Shown here: positions 40,101-47,990 of the stretch, one piece after another
Numbering within the stretch: position 1 is the stretch's first letter
Layout: every line of letters begins with the position of its first letter
Assembly (NCBI RefSeq): GCF_946885725.1
Contig: NZ_CAMPGZ010000001.1
Span: 1-64,000, forward strand
Length of the DNA stretch: 64,000 nt
DNA from: an uncultured Nocardioides sp.
GTDB lineage: Bacteria > Actinomycetota > Actinomycetes > Propionibacteriales > Nocardioidaceae
Direction: 5' to 3'
Made by a program: the position numbers and the translations under genes
Notes under the pieces: generated by a model
The model's input: the letters and a program-made list of their open reading frames with translations, nothing else
Told to the model about the DNA's origin: nothing
Database searches by the model: none

Positions 40101-43100
40101 GACTGGCTCGAGGGTGCCGTCGGGCACGACCTCGTGCAGGGCGACAACGCGCTCACGTTCCAGAACGACCCCAACGGAGGCGCCGACATCCTGTTCGGCG
40201 GCAGCGGCAACGACGACCACGACGCCGAGGGCGGCAACGACGTCATGCTGAACAACGGCATCGACCGGCACGCCGGCATGCTCGGCTTCGACTGGGTCAC
40301 CCACAAGCTGGACCCGGACCCGGTCGACACCGACCTCGGCCTGACGATCTTCCAGCCGCCGAACGTCCAGCTGATGCGCTCGCGGTACATGAACGTCGAG
40401 GGCCTCTCGGGCTGGGACGGTGCGGACGTGCTCCGCGGACGGAGCGTCTCGGGTGACCCGACGACTCCGGCCGGTGACGGGCACGAGCTGACCGACGCGC
40501 ACTTCGACCAGGTGGACGGCCTCCGGGCTCTCCTCGGCGGCGGTGACGAGCCGCCGTACGCCGCACCGTTCATGGCGGCTCCCGAGGAGGCCGAGGAGGG
40601 CGGGCACGACATCCTCCTCGGCGGAGCCAGCAGCGATCTGATCGAGGGCCGCGCCGGCGACGACTTCATCGACGGGGACGCCTGGCTCGACACCTACCTG
40701 GTCGGTCCCGGCGGCGAGAAGAGCGACACCATGGCCGCGTTCCAGGAGCGCGTCTTCGCCGGGGACCTGTCCCCGGCCGACATCCGGATCGTGCGCGAGA
40801 TCCGCACGGCCACCGGACAGGGCGACGTGGTCGACACCGCGGTGTTCTCCGGCGACCAGGACGAGTACGACGTGTCCGAGAACGAGGACGGCACGGTCGT
40901 GGTCGCCCACGACGGCGGCGACGGCGAGGACGGCACCGACGTCCTGCGCAACATCGAGCGGCTCCAGTTCGCCGACGGCACGGTGGACCTCACCGGGCTG
41001 TTCGAGCGGCCGGCCGAGGGCACCGTGACGATCTCGGACACGACGCCGGCCGAGGACCAGGAGCTCCTGGCCACCGCCGACGTCCGCGACCCCAACGGGA
41101 TCGAGCCCGGCACGATGTCCTACACCTGGCAGTCGCAGGCGGACGACGGCTCGTGGGTGGCCACCCCCGAGGGCGTCGAGGCGACCTTCGCGCCCGGTGA
41201 CGCCGAGGTCGGCCGCGCACTCCGCGTGGTCGTCACCTTCACCGACCGGCTCGGCACGCTCGAGTCGGTGACGTCGGAGCCCACGGAGCCCGTGAGCAAC
41301 GTCAACGACGAGCCGACCGGGCCGGTCGTCAGCAACGAGAGCCCCGTCATCGGCGACTCCCTGTCCGTCAGCGGCCTCGAGGACGCCGACGGGCTCCCCG
41401 ACTCGGTGTCGTACCAGTGGCAGCGCAGCCAGGGCGACGGCTTCGTCGACATCCCCGGCGCCACCGGCCCGACGTACCTCGTGCAGCGGACCGACGGCGG
41501 CCGCACGCTCCGGGTGGTGGCCAGCTACACCGACGGGCACGGCACGGCGGAGACCGCCGCGTCGCAGGCCACCGGACAGGTCCCGGCGTGGACGCTTCCC
41601 GCGGCCCCGGCCATCGGTTCCGCCACCCCGGGCGTGGAGTCCGTGACGGTCTCGTGGACGCCGCCGGCCGACACCGGCAACGCCCCGCTGACGTCGTACA
41701 GCGTCGAGATCCGTTCTGGCGGCCAGCCGTTCGCGACGGTGACCGGCATCTCACCCGAGGAGACCTCGACGAGGATCGACCTGCCGGTCGGCACCTACCG
41801 GTTCCGGGTGGCGGCGCTCAACCCGGTCGGTCAGGGACCGTGGTCGGAGTTCGTGACGGCGACTGTCGCACCGCTCGACCTCACCGCTCCCACGGTGACG
41901 GTCCGTCAGCCCGAGGCCGGTGCCGAGGGAGTCGCCCGCGGCTCCAACGTCGCCGCGACCTTCAGCGAGACGGTCGTCGGCGTGGACAGCGGCAGCATGA
42001 CGCTGCGCCGGGTCTCGGACGGGGCCGTGGTCGACGCCGAGGTGTCGATGTCCAACGCGCGTCGGGCGGTCCTCAACCCGGTGGCGGCGCTCGACTCGCA
42101 GACCGAGTACGAGGTCTCGCTCACGGCTGGGATCACCGATGAGGCGGGCAACCCGCTGGTGCCGACGAGCTGGCGGTTCACCACCGCCGACACGACCCGG
42201 CCCCAGGTGGTGAGCACCTCGCCGACCGCGGACGCGGTCGGGGTGGACCGGAACACCAATGTCACCGCGACGTTCGACGAGCCGGTGCAGGGCGTGAGCG
42301 GCAGCACGATGACCCTCTCCCTCGGGACCGAGCAGATCCCGGCCACCGTGTCGTACGACGCGGCGACCCGGACGGCCACGCTCGACCCGAACGTGGTGCT
42401 GCTCGCCGACCGGCGCTACGTGGTGCGGCTGACGACCGGGATCACGGACGCCTCCGGCAACACGTTGCCTCAGACGATCGTGGCGTTCACGACGGGCGGC
42501 ACCATCACGCCGACGCCGTCGTCGTCCCTGCTGCTGGCTCAGTCGCCGGCCGCCGGGGCGGTCGAGGTCGACCGTGGGGCCGCGGTGTCGATGACGTTCG
42601 CGACGGACGTCCGCGACGTGAACCAGCAGACGGTCCAGATGCTGGCTCGAGGCAAGCGGCTGCCGGCGACGGTCACCTACGACGCCGCCGCACGGACGGC
42701 GAAGGTGTCGCCGCGCGGCAAGCTCCCGGACGGCACGAAGGTCACCGTCAAGGTGGCAGGCGTCCGGACCGCCGACGGCCGACCGGTCCCGGCGACCAGC
42801 TGGGGCTTCACCACCCGCGACCACACCGCTCCCAAGGTGGTGAAGCGCACCAAGGGCAAGGTCGCCCGCAAGGCCGTCATCCGGGTGAAGCTGAGCGAGC
42901 AGGTGGTCAACGCCGGCAAGGGCGCGGTGAAGCTGCGCACCGTCGCGGGCAAGCGGCTGAAGGCCGACGTCCGCTGGGTGGCGAGCAAGCGCACGCTCGT
43001 CGTCGACCCGGTGAAGGCTCTGCCCAGGAAGGCTCGGATCGTCGTCCGGGTCAAGGCCGGCCTGCGCGACGCAGCCGGCAACACGATGGCTGCCAAGTCG

Positions 43101-43124
43101 TGGAGGTTCACGACGCGGCGATGA
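37179..43124 (+). CDS. Giant secreted heme peroxidase with RTX-type and Ig-like/FN3 repeats
   Basis: 1981 residues with an N-terminal signal (about 24-51). Residues 55-840 form an animal-type heme peroxidase: distal His H244 in FGQFFDHGLDL, a long central region with HHVFHAEHNRL, and proximal His H568 in VVYRFGHSMLTD. Residues about 860-1170 hold RTX-like calcium-binding nonapeptides (GTPGDDRMRGGDGDDALWG onward). Two Ig-like units (about 1290-1460), one FN3 domain (about 1467-1566) and four Big_5-like domains follow; the last is Lys/Arg-rich. No LPXTG. Likely an extracellular matrix or wall-associated oxidant enzyme; substrate unknown. Bacterial relatives are best known from cyanobacteria and proteobacteria (family knowledge), where RTX tails go with type I secretion; here a Sec-type signal is present instead. 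Candidate SARP repeats lie upstream. Confidence 0.93.
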   Translation: MTSSRGPGSSSSRSNPGERARRGMRRWITAGVSLMLTGAGGAVTAAPAQAVTDEDPAFFVNRADLEFILKQIKISEHHAAGGELLCDDPADQTWTCVPDRRLPYGLRTVDGSDNNLFPNRSGYGSAGKVFPRGLTANFRDADGAPFDADGPGPAQVGDPSSYKQKEGLVFDAEPRIVSNLVADQTAANPAALDAAANTEGAFREDHDNDPETPDRIYIPNVSPDEGLSAPFNSWFTLFGQFFDHGLDLVSKGGSGTVMVPLEPDDPLYDPDSHTNFLALTRATNQPGEDGILGTEDDVQEHTNRTTPYVDQNQTYTSHPSHQVFLREYRETPDGPVPTGRLLDGADGGLANWGEVKKQARDLLGIELDDEDVLNVPLVATDPYGHFIPGENGLPQLVVPEEGNTLVEGSLESPIDATPAIRANVAFLDDIAHDADPTKAGYDAALLDKHYITGDGRGNENIGLSAVHHVFHAEHNRLTEEIDTLIGEQDQAFQEKWKDESMVWDYGERLFQAARFVTEMEYQHLVFEEFARKLVPSIDRGPLNETLYHADVDAAITAEFAHVVYRFGHSMLTDTVAREGWGTEDVPLLDAFLNPEKLTDGGRITPDQGAGAVIHGMVNQVGNGIDEFVVDTLRNNLLGLPLDLATINMVRAREAGVPTLQEARRTYYKQDLNPALKPYESWEDFRLALKHRASIVNFVAAYGVHPTLQQATNNEERRAAAEALVADKAFMNKPSAESGLDDVDFWIGGLAERSMDFGGMLGTTFNVVFENQLEDLQNGDRFYYLTRLQGTNLIAQMEANSFSELIMRNTDAGILPADAFATQSPVVEIANLPEDRSQWPTGLTLTPDGTYRYDGEEHVAMHGTPGDDRMRGGDGDDALWGHAGRDRIEGDVGDDIIHGNEGHDILTDLFGDDVIHAGDGNDAVNAGPGLDLLFGQGGSDYILHGQEITQSFAGSDTDFVRGGRANDIITGNEGDDWLEGAVGHDLVQGDNALTFQNDPNGGADILFGGSGNDDHDAEGGNDVMLNNGIDRHAGMLGFDWVTHKLDPDPVDTDLGLTIFQPPNVQLMRSRYMNVEGLSGWDGADVLRGRSVSGDPTTPAGDGHELTDAHFDQVDGLRALLGGGDEPPYAAPFMAAPEEAEEGGHDILLGGASSDLIEGRAGDDFIDGDAWLDTYLVGPGGEKSDTMAAFQERVFAGDLSPADIRIVREIRTATGQGDVVDTAVFSGDQDEYDVSENEDGTVVVAHDGGDGEDGTDVLRNIERLQFADGTVDLTGLFERPAEGTVTISDTTPAEDQELLATADVRDPNGIEPGTMSYTWQSQADDGSWVATPEGVEATFAPGDAEVGRALRVVVTFTDRLGTLESVTSEPTEPVSNVNDEPTGPVVSNESPVIGDSLSVSGLEDADGLPDSVSYQWQRSQGDGFVDIPGATGPTYLVQRTDGGRTLRVVASYTDGHGTAETAASQATGQVPAWTLPAAPAIGSATPGVESVTVSWTPPADTGNAPLTSYSVEIRSGGQPFATVTGISPEETSTRIDLPVGTYRFRVAALNPVGQGPWSEFVTATVAPLDLTAPTVTVRQPEAGAEGVARGSNVAATFSETVVGVDSGSMTLRRVSDGAVVDAEVSMSNARRAVLNPVAALDSQTEYEVSLTAGITDEAGNPLVPTSWRFTTADTTRPQVVSTSPTADAVGVDRNTNVTATFDEPVQGVSGSTMTLSLGTEQIPATVSYDAATRTATLDPNVVLLADRRYVVRLTTGITDASGNTLPQTIVAFTTGGTITPTPSSSLLLAQSPAAGAVEVDRGAAVSMTFATDVRDVNQQTVQMLARGKRLPATVTYDAAARTAKVSPRGKLPDGTKVTVKVAGVRTADGRPVPATSWGFTTRDHTAPKVVKRTKGKVARKAVIRVKLSEQVVNAGKGAVKLRTVAGKRLKADVRWVASKRTLVVDPVKALPRKARIVVRVKAGLRDAAGNTMAAKSWRFTTRR

Positions 43125-43140
43125 GGCGGCCCCCGCCGCG

Positions 43141-43181
43141 GCGCAGTGGCCGGCCCTTCATCCCCGTGCCGGCCACTGCGC
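43141..43181 (+). terminator. Hairpin terminator after the peroxidase gene
   Basis: A perfect 14-bp stem (43141-43154 with 43168-43181) with a 13-nt loop, 16 nt after the stop; followed by a pyrimidine run (TCTCTCC), not a T-tract. Confidence 0.7.
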
Positions 43182-43234
43182 TCTCTCCACCAAGAGACGT
43201 CCGGGCCCCCGGACGCGACGGCAGAGGCCGACAC

Positions 43235-43263
43235 AGCCCTCCACCCGCGCCGGGTGGAGGGCT
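43235..43263. terminator. Second hairpin terminator
   Basis: A perfect 12-bp stem (43235-43246 with 43252-43263) with a 5-nt loop, 15 nt from the stop codon of the minus-strand relic. It may serve either strand. Confidence 0.65.
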
Positions 43264-43277
43264 GTCGTCGTTCTCGG

Positions 43278-43463
43278 TCAGGAGACCGCGCTGACCTCGT
43301 CCTCACGGACGCGCGCCGGGCCGTCCGCGCAGTCTCGGTAGTAGGCGTACGTCACGAGCAGCAGCGCGGGTCCCCAGCGCGGCGCGAGGATGAACACCAG
43401 CAGCCTGAGGCTGTCCGCCTGGACGACCATCACCGCGAGGCTGACCGCGGCGCCGCCCAGCGC
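43278..43463 (-). pseudogene. C-terminal relic of a membrane protein, 5' end missing
   Basis: The minus-strand frame ending at 43278 encodes about 61 residues, starting [15 protein letters not shown] and containing a second hydrophobic stretch (LRLLVFILAPRWGPALLLVTYAYY) before a short polar tail ending EVSAVS. It has no start codon context or ribosome-binding site and ends abruptly at about 43463, where an oppositely oriented relic begins. It reads as the 3' end of a truncated gene. Confidence 0.6.
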
Positions 43464-43654
43464 GGAAGCGCGACGTGATGGTCGCGATCGCGCGCGGCGA
43501 GACCAACGCCGAGATCGCGGCCAACCTCTACCTCGCGGAGGCCACGGTGAAGACCCACGTCGGACAGATCCTCAGCAAGCTCGGGCTGAGAGACCGCGTG
43601 CAGATCGTGATCCACGCCTACGAGAGCGGGCTGGTGCGGCCCGGCCGGCCCTGA
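43463..43654 (+). pseudogene. C-terminal relic of a LuxR/NarL-type response regulator
   Basis: About 62 codons in the frame ending at TGA 43652-43654 give a LuxR HTH second half: [40 protein letters not shown] and [16 protein letters not shown]. That is the usual end of a NarL-family regulator. The receiver domain and the first HTH helix are gone; upstream sequence switches to the oppositely oriented membrane-protein relic. ATG 43478 has no ribosome-binding site. Loss of the regulator next to a dormancy-type gene set is notable. Confidence 0.75.
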
Positions 43655-43657
43655 CGT

Positions 43658-45040
43658 TCACTCCAGCCGGACGCGCTCGCCGAGGAACGGCACCACCGCG
43701 CAGATGCCCAGGTCCTCCTCGATCCGCCGCGCGAGGCTGCGGGACGACTGCGGCTCGCCGTGCACCACGTACACGGTCGAGGGCAGCTCCTCGGCGGACT
43801 TGATCCAGGCGACCAGGTCGTCGCAGTCGGCGTGCACGGAGAAGTACGGCATCTCGATCACGTCGGCGCGCACCGGCACGTAGCGGCCGTGCATCTTGAG
43901 GTGCGTCGCGCCGTCGAGGAGCTGCCGGCCGCGCGTCCCCTCGGCCTGGAACCCGGTCAAGACAACGGTGTTTCGGGGGTCGGGCAGCTGGTGCTTGAGG
44001 TGGTGCACCACACGACCGCCGGTGGCCATGCCCGAGGCGGAGACGATGATGCAGGGGTACGACGGCTCGTTGAGCTGCTGCGAGCCTGCCACGTCGCGCA
44101 CCTGGCGCAGGTCGAGCACGTCCTCGATCTCGAGCAGGGCGGAGGCGCCCTCGTGGAACTGGCTGGAGCCGGCCCGGACGGCGCGCCGGTAGACGTCGAG
44201 CGCGGCCAGCGCCATCGGGCTGTCGACGTACACCGGCACGCGCGGGATCCGCCCCTCGACCGTGAGGCGGCGCAGCTCGAGCAGCACCAGCTCGGTGCGG
44301 TCCACGGCGAACGCCGGGATGAGGACGGTGCCGCCACGCTGCAGCGTCCGGCGCACGGCTCCGGCGAGCACCGCGCCTCCGGGCGGCGGGTGCCGGCGGT
44401 CGCCGTACGTCGACTCGATGACCATCGTGCGACCGGGCGGCGGAGGTGCCGGTGCTGCGAGCAGCGGGTGGCCCGCGCGGCCGAGGTCGCCGCTGAGCAC
44501 GACGTGCCGTCCGTCGACACCGAGGTCGACGACCGCGGAGCCGAGGATGTGTCCCGCCGGGTGCAGGACGACGTCCACGGACTCCGCGACTCGGGTGACC
44601 CGGCGGAACTCGACCGGGTCGAAGAGCGTGATCGCCCGCTCGACGTCCGCCGTGTCGTAGAGCGGGAGCGCCGGCTCGTGGCGCGACCAGCCCGCGCGGT
44701 TGGCGTACGCAGCATCCTCCTCCTGCAGGAACGCGCTGTCGCGCAGCACGATCTCCGCGAGCTCGGCGGTCTGCGGTGTGCACACCACCCGGCCGCGGAA
44801 CCCGTCGCGAACGAGCCGCGGAAGGTAGCCGCAGTGATCCAGGTGCGCGTGCGTGAGCACGACCGCCTCGAGGGTCGACGGCTCAACGGTGAGGGGCTCC
44901 CAGTTGCGCTCGCGCAGCTCGCCCGTGCCCTGGTACAGGCCGGCGTCGACGAGCACCTTCGGCTCGGGGCGGCCGACCAGGAAGCGGCTGCCGGTCACGG
45001 TGCCGGTGCCGCCGAGGAACGTCAGGGTGGGGCTGGTCAT
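43658..45040 (-). CDS. MBL-fold/beta-CASP metallohydrolase (RNase J/CPSF-like)
   Basis: 460 residues. Metallo-beta-lactamase motif HAHLDH (H64, H66, D68, H69), LHPAGHILGSA, LSGDLGR and the beta-CASP region with SPMALAALDVYR, IIVSASGMATGGRVVHHL and a C-terminal FSVHADCDDLVAWI. These fit the CPSF73/YSH1-type exonuclease branch, acting on RNA. The ATG overlaps the stop of the upstream PNPOx-type gene by 4 nt (ATGA), so they are coupled. In actinobacteria such genes sit in oxygen-stress islands, as here. Confidence 0.93.
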   Translation of the reverse strand: MTSPTLTFLGGTGTVTGSRFLVGRPEPKVLVDAGLYQGTGELRERNWEPLTVEPSTLEAVVLTHAHLDHCGYLPRLVRDGFRGRVVCTPQTAELAEIVLRDSAFLQEEDAAYANRAGWSRHEPALPLYDTADVERAITLFDPVEFRRVTRVAESVDVVLHPAGHILGSAVVDLGVDGRHVVLSGDLGRAGHPLLAAPAPPPPGRTMVIESTYGDRRHPPPGGAVLAGAVRRTLQRGGTVLIPAFAVDRTELVLLELRRLTVEGRIPRVPVYVDSPMALAALDVYRRAVRAGSSQFHEGASALLEIEDVLDLRQVRDVAGSQQLNEPSYPCIIVSASGMATGGRVVHHLKHQLPDPRNTVVLTGFQAEGTRGRQLLDGATHLKMHGRYVPVRADVIEMPYFSVHADCDDLVAWIKSAEELPSTVYVVHGEPQSSRSLARRIEEDLGICAVVPFLGERVRLE

Positions 45041-45474
45041 GTGATCTCCAGATCGGCGTCGGGGCCGCGCCGCAGCAGGAACCGCCGTCCGGTCACCTCC
45101 GCCGGCAGCAGGACCAGCAGCTCGGCCTTGGGCGTCGGCACCCAGCTGTGCAGGGGCAGGTCGCCGAGCTCGTTCCGCTCGTGGTCGGTGAGCCGCTGAA
45201 GCCGGCCGCGGACGACGACCGACCACGCGTTCTGGTCGTCGAACCAGTCGATCTCCAGCGCGGCGTCCGAGTTCAGCGCTGCGGCCAGCAGCTTGTTGCC
45301 CGACCCGCTGCGAATGAGCAGGCGTCCACGGTCGACGAGGTAGTTGACCGGGACGATGTGCACCTCGTCCACGAGGCGGTACGCCACGCGGCCGATCTCC
45401 TGGGATCGCAGCAGCGCCCAGCACTCCTCGGCCGAGAGCTCCAGCACGGGCCTCTCATCGTCCAGCCGCTCCAT
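45037..45474 (-). CDS. Pyridoxamine 5'-phosphate oxidase-like flavin-binding protein
   Basis: 145 residues from ATG 45474 (GAGAGGTGG 5 nt upstream; a GTG at 45483 would add 3). The split-barrel signature is visible in CWALLRSQEIGRVAYRLVDEVHIVPVNY (in pieces) and IDWFDDQNAWSVVVRGRLQRL. Such proteins bind FMN, F420 or heme and are recurrent members of DosR-type regulons. Candidate paired 14-bp operators lie 68-103 nt upstream. Confidence 0.88.
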   Translation of the reverse strand: MERLDDERPVLELSAEECWALLRSQEIGRVAYRLVDEVHIVPVNYLVDRGRLLIRSGSGNKLLAAALNSDAALEIDWFDDQNAWSVVVRGRLQRLTDHERNELGDLPLHSWVPTPKAELLVLLPAEVTGRRFLLRRGPDADLEIT

Positions 45475-45541
45475 GGTGACCACCTCTCGTGGCCGGTCTT
45501 CCTGTGGCTTTCACGCTAGGTTTCGCGCCGCTGGGCCGGCA

Positions 45542-45577
45542 GGGCACTAGGTCCCGCGGGGGACGGACTCCGGTCCC
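45542..45577 (-). promoter_or_regulatory. Candidate DosR-like operator pair before the PNPOx/MBL operon
   Basis: On the minus strand GGGACCTAGTGCCC (45555-45542) and GGGACCGGAGTCCG (45577-45564) lie 22 bp apart, start to start. They resemble the mycobacterial DosR consensus core GGGACTWWAGTCCC (7 and 10 of 14 matches). The proximal site ends 68 nt before ATG 45474 and overlaps the 3' end of the preceding gene. Confidence 0.6.
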
Positions 45578-46164
45578 GAGGTTGTCCGTCGCGCCACCAC
45601 CAGCCCGGCCTGCCAGCCCGGCGCCCGGCCGCCGTCGGGTGGGCCGAGGGCGTCGACGTCGTGACCGCTCGACGCGAGCAGCCAGGAGACGAGCGAGTTC
45701 GAGCTCCACATGTCCCCCGTGCCGAGCTCGTCGCGACCCCAGGTGACCGTAGGGAAATCGGGCACGCGCGCGAGGAGCGACGCCGTGCGCGTCGGGTCGC
45801 TGCTCAGCCGCCGCGCGCCGCCGACCGCCTCGGCGAGGTCCGGGACCACGCCGTCCCGCCACCGCCGTACCTCGTAGCGGAAGAGGCGCGACCTGCCCAG
45901 CCACGGCAGCCCGACGGGGCCTTCGGCCACCACGCCGCGCTCGGCGGCGGGCGTGCTCCACACCGGAGCCATCTCGATCGTGAAGCGCTGGTCGCCGAGC
46001 CGAACCTCCAGCGCGGAGTGGAAGAGCCGGCAGGGAGTGCGCTGCTCCCGGCGTGCGACAACCGCCTCGTAGACGCGGCCGTTGGTGCGCACGCACCCGG
46101 TGCCGTCGCCGGCGCCGAGCGGCAGCCAGTACAGATCGACGCTCGCACTCTCCGCGCTCGCCAT
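45547..46164 (-). CDS. Conserved hypothetical protein, possibly cysteine-less permuted hydrolase fold
   Basis: 205 residues from ATG 46164 (GGAGGTGA 10 nt upstream). No TM helix or signal. Motifs: VDLYWLPLGAGDGTGCVRTNG at the start, RLFHSALEVRLG, EMAPVW, and TGDMWSSNSLVSWLLASSG near the end. The His and the Asn/Ser-rich helix resemble the layout of small amidase-like folds, but I cannot assign an activity. A DosR-like 14-mer is 52 nt upstream, and the gene lies inside the stress island. Confidence 0.75.
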   Translation of the reverse strand: MASAESASVDLYWLPLGAGDGTGCVRTNGRVYEAVVARREQRTPCRLFHSALEVRLGDQRFTIEMAPVWSTPAAERGVVAEGPVGLPWLGRSRLFRYEVRRWRDGVVPDLAEAVGGARRLSSDPTRTASLLARVPDFPTVTWGRDELGTGDMWSSNSLVSWLLASSGHDVDALGPPDGGRAPGWQAGLVVARRTTSGPESVPRGT

Positions 46165-46215
46165 GGACCGGTCACCTCCACGACCAGGCAACGTCGCGGT
46201 CCGGCCGGCCGGCCA

Positions 46216-46229
46216 GGTGCGAAGGTCCC
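46216..46229 (-). promoter_or_regulatory. Candidate DosR-like site before the 45547-46164 gene
   Basis: The minus strand reads GGGACCTTCGCACC, 12 of 14 identical to the site before the CBS gene, and is 52 nt upstream of ATG 46164. A second copy 22 bp farther is only weakly present. Confidence 0.55.
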
Positions 46230-46236
46230 GAACGCG

Positions 46237-46899
46237 TCAGGACTCGCGGTGCCCTGCCACGAGGTGCGTGACGGACGGCTCCTGGGCGGCGCGCGCGGCA
46301 CTCATCGAGACACCGGTGAGCGCCACCGCGAGGGCGAGGAACTGCAGGACCGTGCCGAAGTCGCCGAGCGCGCCGAGGACGAGCTGGCTGGCCAGGCTGA
46401 CCAGGACGAGCACCGGGACCCACATCGGGACGGTGCGCGCCATGAAGAGCGCCGCGCTGAGCAGCACCAGGCCGAGGAGGAACGCCGTGATCCACGACCC
46501 GAGGAACACCGCGACGGCGTCGTCGTTCATCAGCGACGCCACATCCTTCGGCGTCAGCAGGTCGCGCAGCACGAGGGCTCGTACGACGACCAGCACCATG
46601 GCGTAGCTGGACAGCCCGATCGTGCCGATCGCGAACAGCCCGGCACCGACGACCCCGACGCCGTGGCCGCGGCCGGTGAGCAGGGTCAGCACCGACGGCA
46701 CGCCGAACGTCAGGCACACCGAGGCGATGAACATGATGGCGGCCATGCCCAGCCATCGACCGTTGGACCGCTCCGCTGAGCGGAGCGCGGCCGTGGGGTC
46801 GACGTCCTGCGACAGCGGGTTGACCGCGAACGCCAGCACCAGCAGCAGCGACCCGACCACGAGAGCTGCAGCCGACGACCACACCCAAGACGCTCTCAC
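46237..46899 (-). CDS. Membrane protein, six to seven helices, unknown function
   Basis: 220 residues from GTG 46899. Hydrophobic segments occur near residues 5-25, 50-75, 80-100, 135-160 and 165-205, with a polar loop ALRSAERSNGRWLG. No family recognised. No Shine-Dalgarno is seen; a TACGCT hexamer 7 nt before the GTG could be a -10 box of a leaderless transcript (inference). Confidence 0.75.
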   Translation of the reverse strand: MRASWVWSSAAALVVGSLLLVLAFAVNPLSQDVDPTAALRSAERSNGRWLGMAAIMFIASVCLTFGVPSVLTLLTGRGHGVGVVGAGLFAIGTIGLSSYAMVLVVVRALVLRDLLTPKDVASLMNDDAVAVFLGSWITAFLLGLVLLSAALFMARTVPMWVPVLVLVSLASQLVLGALGDFGTVLQFLALAVALTGVSMSAARAAQEPSVTHLVAGHRES

Positions 46900-46990
46900 T
46901 GCAACAGCGTACAAACGGGGCACTCCGGGCGTCGGCGAACACGGCAATCCCGTACGACCTGCTTGCTGCGGCGGAGCGCCGGTCGAATCG

Positions 46991-47027
46991 GGCCCGTTCG
47001 TCCCCGGCCCCCTGGGTCCTTCGCCCC
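46991..47027 (+). promoter_or_regulatory. Candidate DosR-like operator pair before the first universal stress gene
   Basis: GGCCCGTTCGTCCC (46991-47004) and GGGTCCTTCGCCCC (47014-47027) are 23 bp apart. The proximal one ends 55 nt before ATG 47082. Both are near-palindromes of the type GGGnCCTTCGnCCC shared by the other promoters of this island. Confidence 0.65.
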
Positions 47028-47081
47028 TGTCCCCGGACCGCGCGCCGGAGGCACGTTGGCGGTGACGAAAGGAGCACCGTC

Positions 47082-47963
47082 ATGAACGAAGTACGCCCGT
47101 ACATCCTCGTCGGCGTCGGCGAGGACGACGTGACCGCCGCCGTCCGGTTCGCCGTCGAGCGTGCCGCGGCGTCCGGCTGCGACGTACGCCTCGTGCACGC
47201 CGCGCACAGTCCCTACGGGCTCGCCGGTCCCGAGACGATCCTGCTCAGCTTCGAGGCGGCCGAGCTGGCCGGCCGGCAGCTGGTGCGGGGTGCCGAGGAG
47301 CGGGCTCTCGACGCGGCGCGCGACCGTGTCGGCGTCGCCGCCGACGTGGTGGTCGGTGCCCCGGTGCCGGTCCTCACCGACCTCTCGCGCCAGAGCGCAT
47401 GCGTCGTGCTCCAGCACCGGCGCCGCTCGCGGCTGGCGCAGATCGTGTCGGGCTCGGTGGCGGCGGGGGTCGCCGCCCGCGCCGACGTACCCGTGGTCTC
47501 GGTGCCCGACGACTGGTCGCCGCGGGAGTCTGACCAGCCCCTGCGGATCACCGTCGGCGTGTCCGACCTGAAGGGTGCCGACGAGCTCATCTCGCGCGCC
47601 ATCGACGTGGCGGCGGGCGGACCCGCAGAGATCACCCTCGCGCACGCGTGGGAGCTGCCGGTCGCCTACGAGGTCTCCCTGCTCTCCACCGAGCAGCTGA
47701 CCGACTGGCAGCGGCAGACCGCGCAGGACCTGCAGTCGCTCGCGGACGCCTGGAAGGACAAGGCTCCCGATGTCACCATCGAGACGCGGGCCGAGCGTGG
47801 CCGCCCGGCCGACGTGCTCGAGAAGGCCTCGCACGACAGCGACCTGCTGCTCGTCGCTCGCGCCCGCACGTGGGTGCCGGGACACCACCTCGGCTCCGTG
47901 GCCCGGGCCGTGCTGCGCGAGGCGGCGTGCCCGGTCGAGGTGGTCCCGGAGCCACGCGGCTGA
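47082..47963 (+). CDS. Universal stress protein, two UspA domains
   Basis: 293 residues in two Usp halves (about 5-140 and 155-290). The first ends RRSRLAQIVSGSVAAGVAARADVPVVSV, a variant of the GxxGS nucleotide loop; the second has LLVARARTWVPGHHLGSVARAVLREAACPVEVV. The first-domain loop RSRLAQIVSGS is imperfect, so ATP binding is uncertain. GGAGC is 7 nt upstream. Tandem Usps are hallmark genes of actinobacterial dormancy regulons. It heads a pair with the following alcohol dehydrogenase (27 nt). Confidence 0.93.
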   Translation: MNEVRPYILVGVGEDDVTAAVRFAVERAAASGCDVRLVHAAHSPYGLAGPETILLSFEAAELAGRQLVRGAEERALDAARDRVGVAADVVVGAPVPVLTDLSRQSACVVLQHRRRSRLAQIVSGSVAAGVAARADVPVVSVPDDWSPRESDQPLRITVGVSDLKGADELISRAIDVAAGGPAEITLAHAWELPVAYEVSLLSTEQLTDWQRQTAQDLQSLADAWKDKAPDVTIETRAERGRPADVLEKASHDSDLLLVARARTWVPGHHLGSVARAVLREAACPVEVVPEPRG

Positions 47964-47990
47964 GGACCTTTCCCGACAGGAGGAGACCGG

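Noticed and set aside
39760..40700. RTX repeats as evidence of type I secretion
   Set aside because: No ABC/MFP secretion genes nearby and an N-terminal signal is present, so Sec/Tat export is more likely.
47960..47980. A further DosR-like site (GAGGACCTTTCCCGAC) just before alcohol dehydrogenase 1
   Set aside because: Only half-matching, directly against the ribosome-binding site, and the gene is probably read from the upstream Usp promoter.
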